Positions 61,900 to 64,000 of a stretch of 64,000 bases of DNA are shown here, one piece after another (position 1 is the stretch's first letter; each line of letters opens with the position of its first letter). The stretch is from Rhizobium terrae. Lineage in GTDB: Bacteria; Pseudomonadota; Alphaproteobacteria; Rhizobiales; Rhizobiaceae. The position numbers were made by a program, and so were the translations under genes. The notes under the pieces were generated by a model. The model worked only from the letters and a program-made list of their open reading frames with translations. It ran no database searches and was not told the DNA's origin. The stretch lies in NCBI RefSeq assembly GCF_003425685.1, contig NZ_QJKM01000001.1, positions 302,920 to 366,919 of the forward strand, in the 5' to 3' direction.

Positions 61900-62855
61900 G
61901 CGACCGCCTTTTCGGCGTAACGTGAAAGACGATCGAGGAAGAAGGCGATGATGCCTTCCGCATCGACCTTGGTCACGATATCTGCATTGGGTTCAAGGCC
62001 GCTCTTGCCGTACCAGTCGGCAATGGTCTGCCCCATGCAAAGCTCGCTCTCGTGTTCGACGAAGACGCGGGTGCGTTCGGTCGTAAACAGATGCGGCGCC
62101 AGAAGATAGGCGATCACCAGCGGATCATGCAGGGGGCCGCCGCGCGAGCCGTAGCGACGCATATCGTTGCGATCCCAGAAGGCCATGAGTTCGGCGAGCG
62201 TCTGAGAAATGCGGCCGCTGACATTCGAAAACTGTGCGACGTGCTCCGGCTTCAGCATCACCTGATGGGTGGCATCGAGTGCCAGAGCGACGATCGGAAT
62301 GCCGCTCGAAAACACGACATGCGCGGCATGTGGATCGGCCAGCACGTTGAACTCGGCCGTCATTGTCCGGTTGCCCGGCTCACGATAGGCGCCGCCCATC
62401 ATCACAATACGCTGGATGCCCTCAGAAATCTGTGGGTTCATCCGCAACGCCACCGCGAGATTGGTCATCGGCCCAAGGCAACAGATGGTGATCCGTTTCT
62501 GCAGGGCCGCCGCTACGGTCAACGTGTCGATCAGAAAATCGACGGCGGATTTCGGCTCGACCGTCTTTATCGGGTCCGGCAGCACCGTATTGCCAAGCCC
62601 GGCCTGGCCATGGAACTGACCATAGATCGGCTCGCGCAGCATGGGCCGGAAACAGCCGGCATGGACCGGGATATCCGTTCTTCGTCCAAGTTCGCAAACC
62701 TGCAGGGCGTTGCGCACGGTTCGTTCCAGCGGCTGGTTGCCGCAGACGGGCGTGATGCCCAGGATGTCGAGTTCCGGCGACACGAAAGCCGTGAGAAGCG
62801 CGATGGTGTCATCGATCCCCGGATCGCAGTCCACGATGATCGGTATTGAGCTCAT
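61896..62855 (-). CDS. nucleoside hydrolase-like protein (second of two)
   Basis: This 319-residue paralogue has IIVDCDPGIDDTIALLTAF, ITICCLGPMTNLAVAL and EFNVLADPHAA. ATG 62855 begins the family domain; the earlier in-frame start at 63062 would lie inside the DapA-like gene. Two different paralogues in one operon suggest different nucleobase preferences or an unusual heteromer. It is in the same transcript as the Dpp-type importer, suggesting a nucleoside-containing substrate. Confidence 0.92.
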   Translation of the reverse strand: MSSIPIIVDCDPGIDDTIALLTAFVSPELDILGITPVCGNQPLERTVRNALQVCELGRRTDIPVHAGCFRPMLREPIYGQFHGQAGLGNTVLPDPIKTVEPKSAVDFLIDTLTVAAALQKRITICCLGPMTNLAVALRMNPQISEGIQRIVMMGGAYREPGNRTMTAEFNVLADPHAAHVVFSSGIPIVALALDATHQVMLKPEHVAQFSNVSGRISQTLAELMAFWDRNDMRRYGSRGGPLHDPLVIAYLLAPHLFTTERTRVFVEHESELCMGQTIADWYGKSGLEPNADIVTKVDAEGIIAFFLDRLSRYAEKAVA

Positions 62856-62893
62856 TTCGAAACTGCCTTTGAATTGTCGGTCGGTCGCGGAGT

Positions 62894-63775
62894 TCAGAGC
62901 GCGCCGACGTCCCGTAGAACGGCACCGATCTCGGCGCGGGCCGCCTCGGCAAGCGGGACCTGCGGCGCTATCGGCGTACCGACCGGAAAACCCTGGAGTT
63001 CGAGCGCCATCTTGATGCAGGCGGCGATCGAATATTTCGCGAAAATCTCGTTGACGCGCCAAAGCGGACGCTGCAGCTCCATCGCCTTTGCCCAGTCGCC
63101 CGCCTTTGCTGCCTCGTAAAGGGCAATGCTCTGACGCGGCACGATGCAGGCGGGACCGGCCATCCAGCCGACCCCGCCGATCATCATCACGCAGACCGGA
63201 ATATGCGCGGAGGCGGAAAAGACCTCCATCCGGCCGCGGGTCCGCTCGATGATAGAGAGAAGGCGCCCGGTATTTGTCGATGCATCCTTGATATAGCGGA
63301 TATTCTCAACATGGCTCAGACGCTCGATCACCGGGAGAGTGAGATCGGAACGCTGGAACTGAGGATTGGTGTAGAGCACGACCGGGCGCCCCTGGGCAGC
63401 CTTGGCAATCGCCGTGAAATACGCTTGGACACCTTCGTCGCTCACCGGAAAATAAGCTTCGAGAATTGCCAATATGCCATCGGCTCCCGCCGCGACCATA
63501 TATTCCGTCTGTGCGACGGCATCACTCACCGACGTTGACGCCACGCCGGCGACAACGGGCACCCGACCACGATTGGCCGAGATTACCGCGTCGACGACGT
63601 GACGCCGCTGCTCTTGGGAGAGATAGGCAAATTCACCGGTGCTGCCGAGGGGCGTCAAACCATGAACGCCCGCCTCGATCAGGTGATCCACAAGATCGGC
63701 GAGTACGCCTTCCATCACAGCGCCCGACGGATCGATGGGCGAGACGAGGTAAGGAAAAACACCGCTGAACGACAT
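62894..63775 (-). CDS. DapA-family aldolase/lyase
   Basis: This 293-residue protein has [26 protein letters not shown] (the GxxGE motif), VLYTNP for the catalytic tyrosine and YIKDAS for the Schiff-base lysine. This is the dihydrodipicolinate synthase/N-acetylneuraminate lyase fold, where members act on 2-keto sugar acids or pyruvate derivatives. It is in the same operon as the nucleoside hydrolases and importer. The specific reaction is not determinable; biosynthetic DapA is less likely given the context. Confidence 0.9.
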   Translation of the reverse strand: MSFSGVFPYLVSPIDPSGAVMEGVLADLVDHLIEAGVHGLTPLGSTGEFAYLSQEQRRHVVDAVISANRGRVPVVAGVASTSVSDAVAQTEYMVAAGADGILAILEAYFPVSDEGVQAYFTAIAKAAQGRPVVLYTNPQFQRSDLTLPVIERLSHVENIRYIKDASTNTGRLLSIIERTRGRMEVFSASAHIPVCVMMIGGVGWMAGPACIVPRQSIALYEAAKAGDWAKAMELQRPLWRVNEIFAKYSIAACIKMALELQGFPVGTPIAPQVPLAEAARAEIGAVLRDVGAL

Positions 63776-63795
63776 GATGGATCACCGCTTCCAGA

Positions 63796-64000
63796 TCAGT
63801 TCGGCTTCACATAATAGGGAAGCGTGTAGGCATCGGAGCGGCCTTCATAGGCAAGGTCGTTTTTGACCGCCCATGTGTTGGCCAGGTAAAAGACCGGAAT
63901 GACGCCGAGATCCGCCATGGCGATCTCGGTTGCCTTCTTCAGGAGGGCCTCGCGCTTGGCATCGTCGAGCATGCCGCGGGCCTCATTCAGCGCCTTGTCG
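63796..64000 (-). CDS. Dpp-type periplasmic binding protein, C-terminal fragment
   Basis: The minus-strand frame runs off the right edge and ends at 63796. The 67 visible residues (including EALLKKATEIAMADLGVIPVFYLANTWAVKNDL and YTLPYYVKPN) match the C-terminus of family 5 oligopeptide-type binding proteins. It is 20 bases upstream of the DapA-like gene on the same strand, so it is the receptor of the importer at 57198-60919. Confidence 0.85.
   Translation of the reverse strand, partial: DKALNEARGMLDDAKREALLKKATEIAMADLGVIPVFYLANTWAVKNDLAYEGRSDAYTLPYYVKPN

Noticed and set aside
1..64000. CRISPR arrays, tRNA or rRNA genes, insertion sequences, phage genes
   Set aside because: No regularly spaced repeats, no transposase or integrase frames, and no tRNA-like or rRNA sequence was seen on reading both strands.

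Overview
The window is chromosomal or megaplasmid DNA of a GC-rich alphaproteobacterium, most probably a Rhizobiaceae member (Rhizobium, Ensifer or Agrobacterium type). The evidence is the density of ABC importers with their own LacI, LysR and IclR regulators, the tightly overlapping ATGA/GTGA gene junctions, the codon bias, and the many family matches typical of rhizobial catabolic replicons. I see no rRNA, tRNA, CRISPR, phage or insertion sequence.

Layout. 1-3.2 kb: the tail of an NnrS-like membrane protein, then an iron-siderophore/cobalamin-type ABC importer. 3.4-14.1 kb: a pectin-oligosaccharide module (sugar-binding protein, a large unassigned protein, GH105, GH28, ATPase, two permeases, LacI regulator) with two palindromic operators in the divergent promoter. 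14.3-26.4 kb: a minus-strand operon in which an Opp/Dpp-type importer with a permease-ATPase fusion is translationally coupled to two sulfatases and a GH3 beta-glycosidase, plus a LysR regulator and the binding protein. 26.6-40.2 kb: three more sulfatases, a NagZ-like GH3, a sulfonate/sulfate-ester type ABC importer, two LacI regulators, an SDR oxidoreductase and a formylglycine-generating enzyme (FGE) that would activate all five Cys-type sulfatases. None of these sulfatases, hydrolases or the FGE has a signal peptide. This suggests that sulfated oligosaccharides or sulfate esters are imported intact and are desulfated and cleaved in the cytoplasm.

40.5-47 kb is a metal/cobalamin section. 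It holds a secreted DUF3299-type protein, a COG0523 GTPase preceded by Zur-like palindromes, then a cobalamin riboswitch controlling a ferredoxin/CbiX-like fusion and a Nik/Opp-type binding protein with two permeases but no ATPase. 47-57.1 kb is a small-molecule catabolic section: SDR, cupin, a complete Liv-type importer and an IclR regulator, then a DUF6282-type amidohydrolase and a beta-keto acid cleavage enzyme (BKACE) on the other strand. 57.2-64 kb is a minus-strand operon with a double-ATPase Dpp-type importer, two nucleoside hydrolases, a DapA-like aldolase/lyase and the C-terminus of the cognate binding protein, which runs off the window edge.

The best candidate for an under-described system is the 14-40 kb block. 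It combines five sulfatases, their activating enzyme, two exo-acting GH3 enzymes and two importers under at least three regulators. The roughly 840-residue protein of the pectin module and the ATPase-less B12-riboswitch transporter are also worth attention. All function calls rest on reading motifs and gene order by eye; no database search was run.
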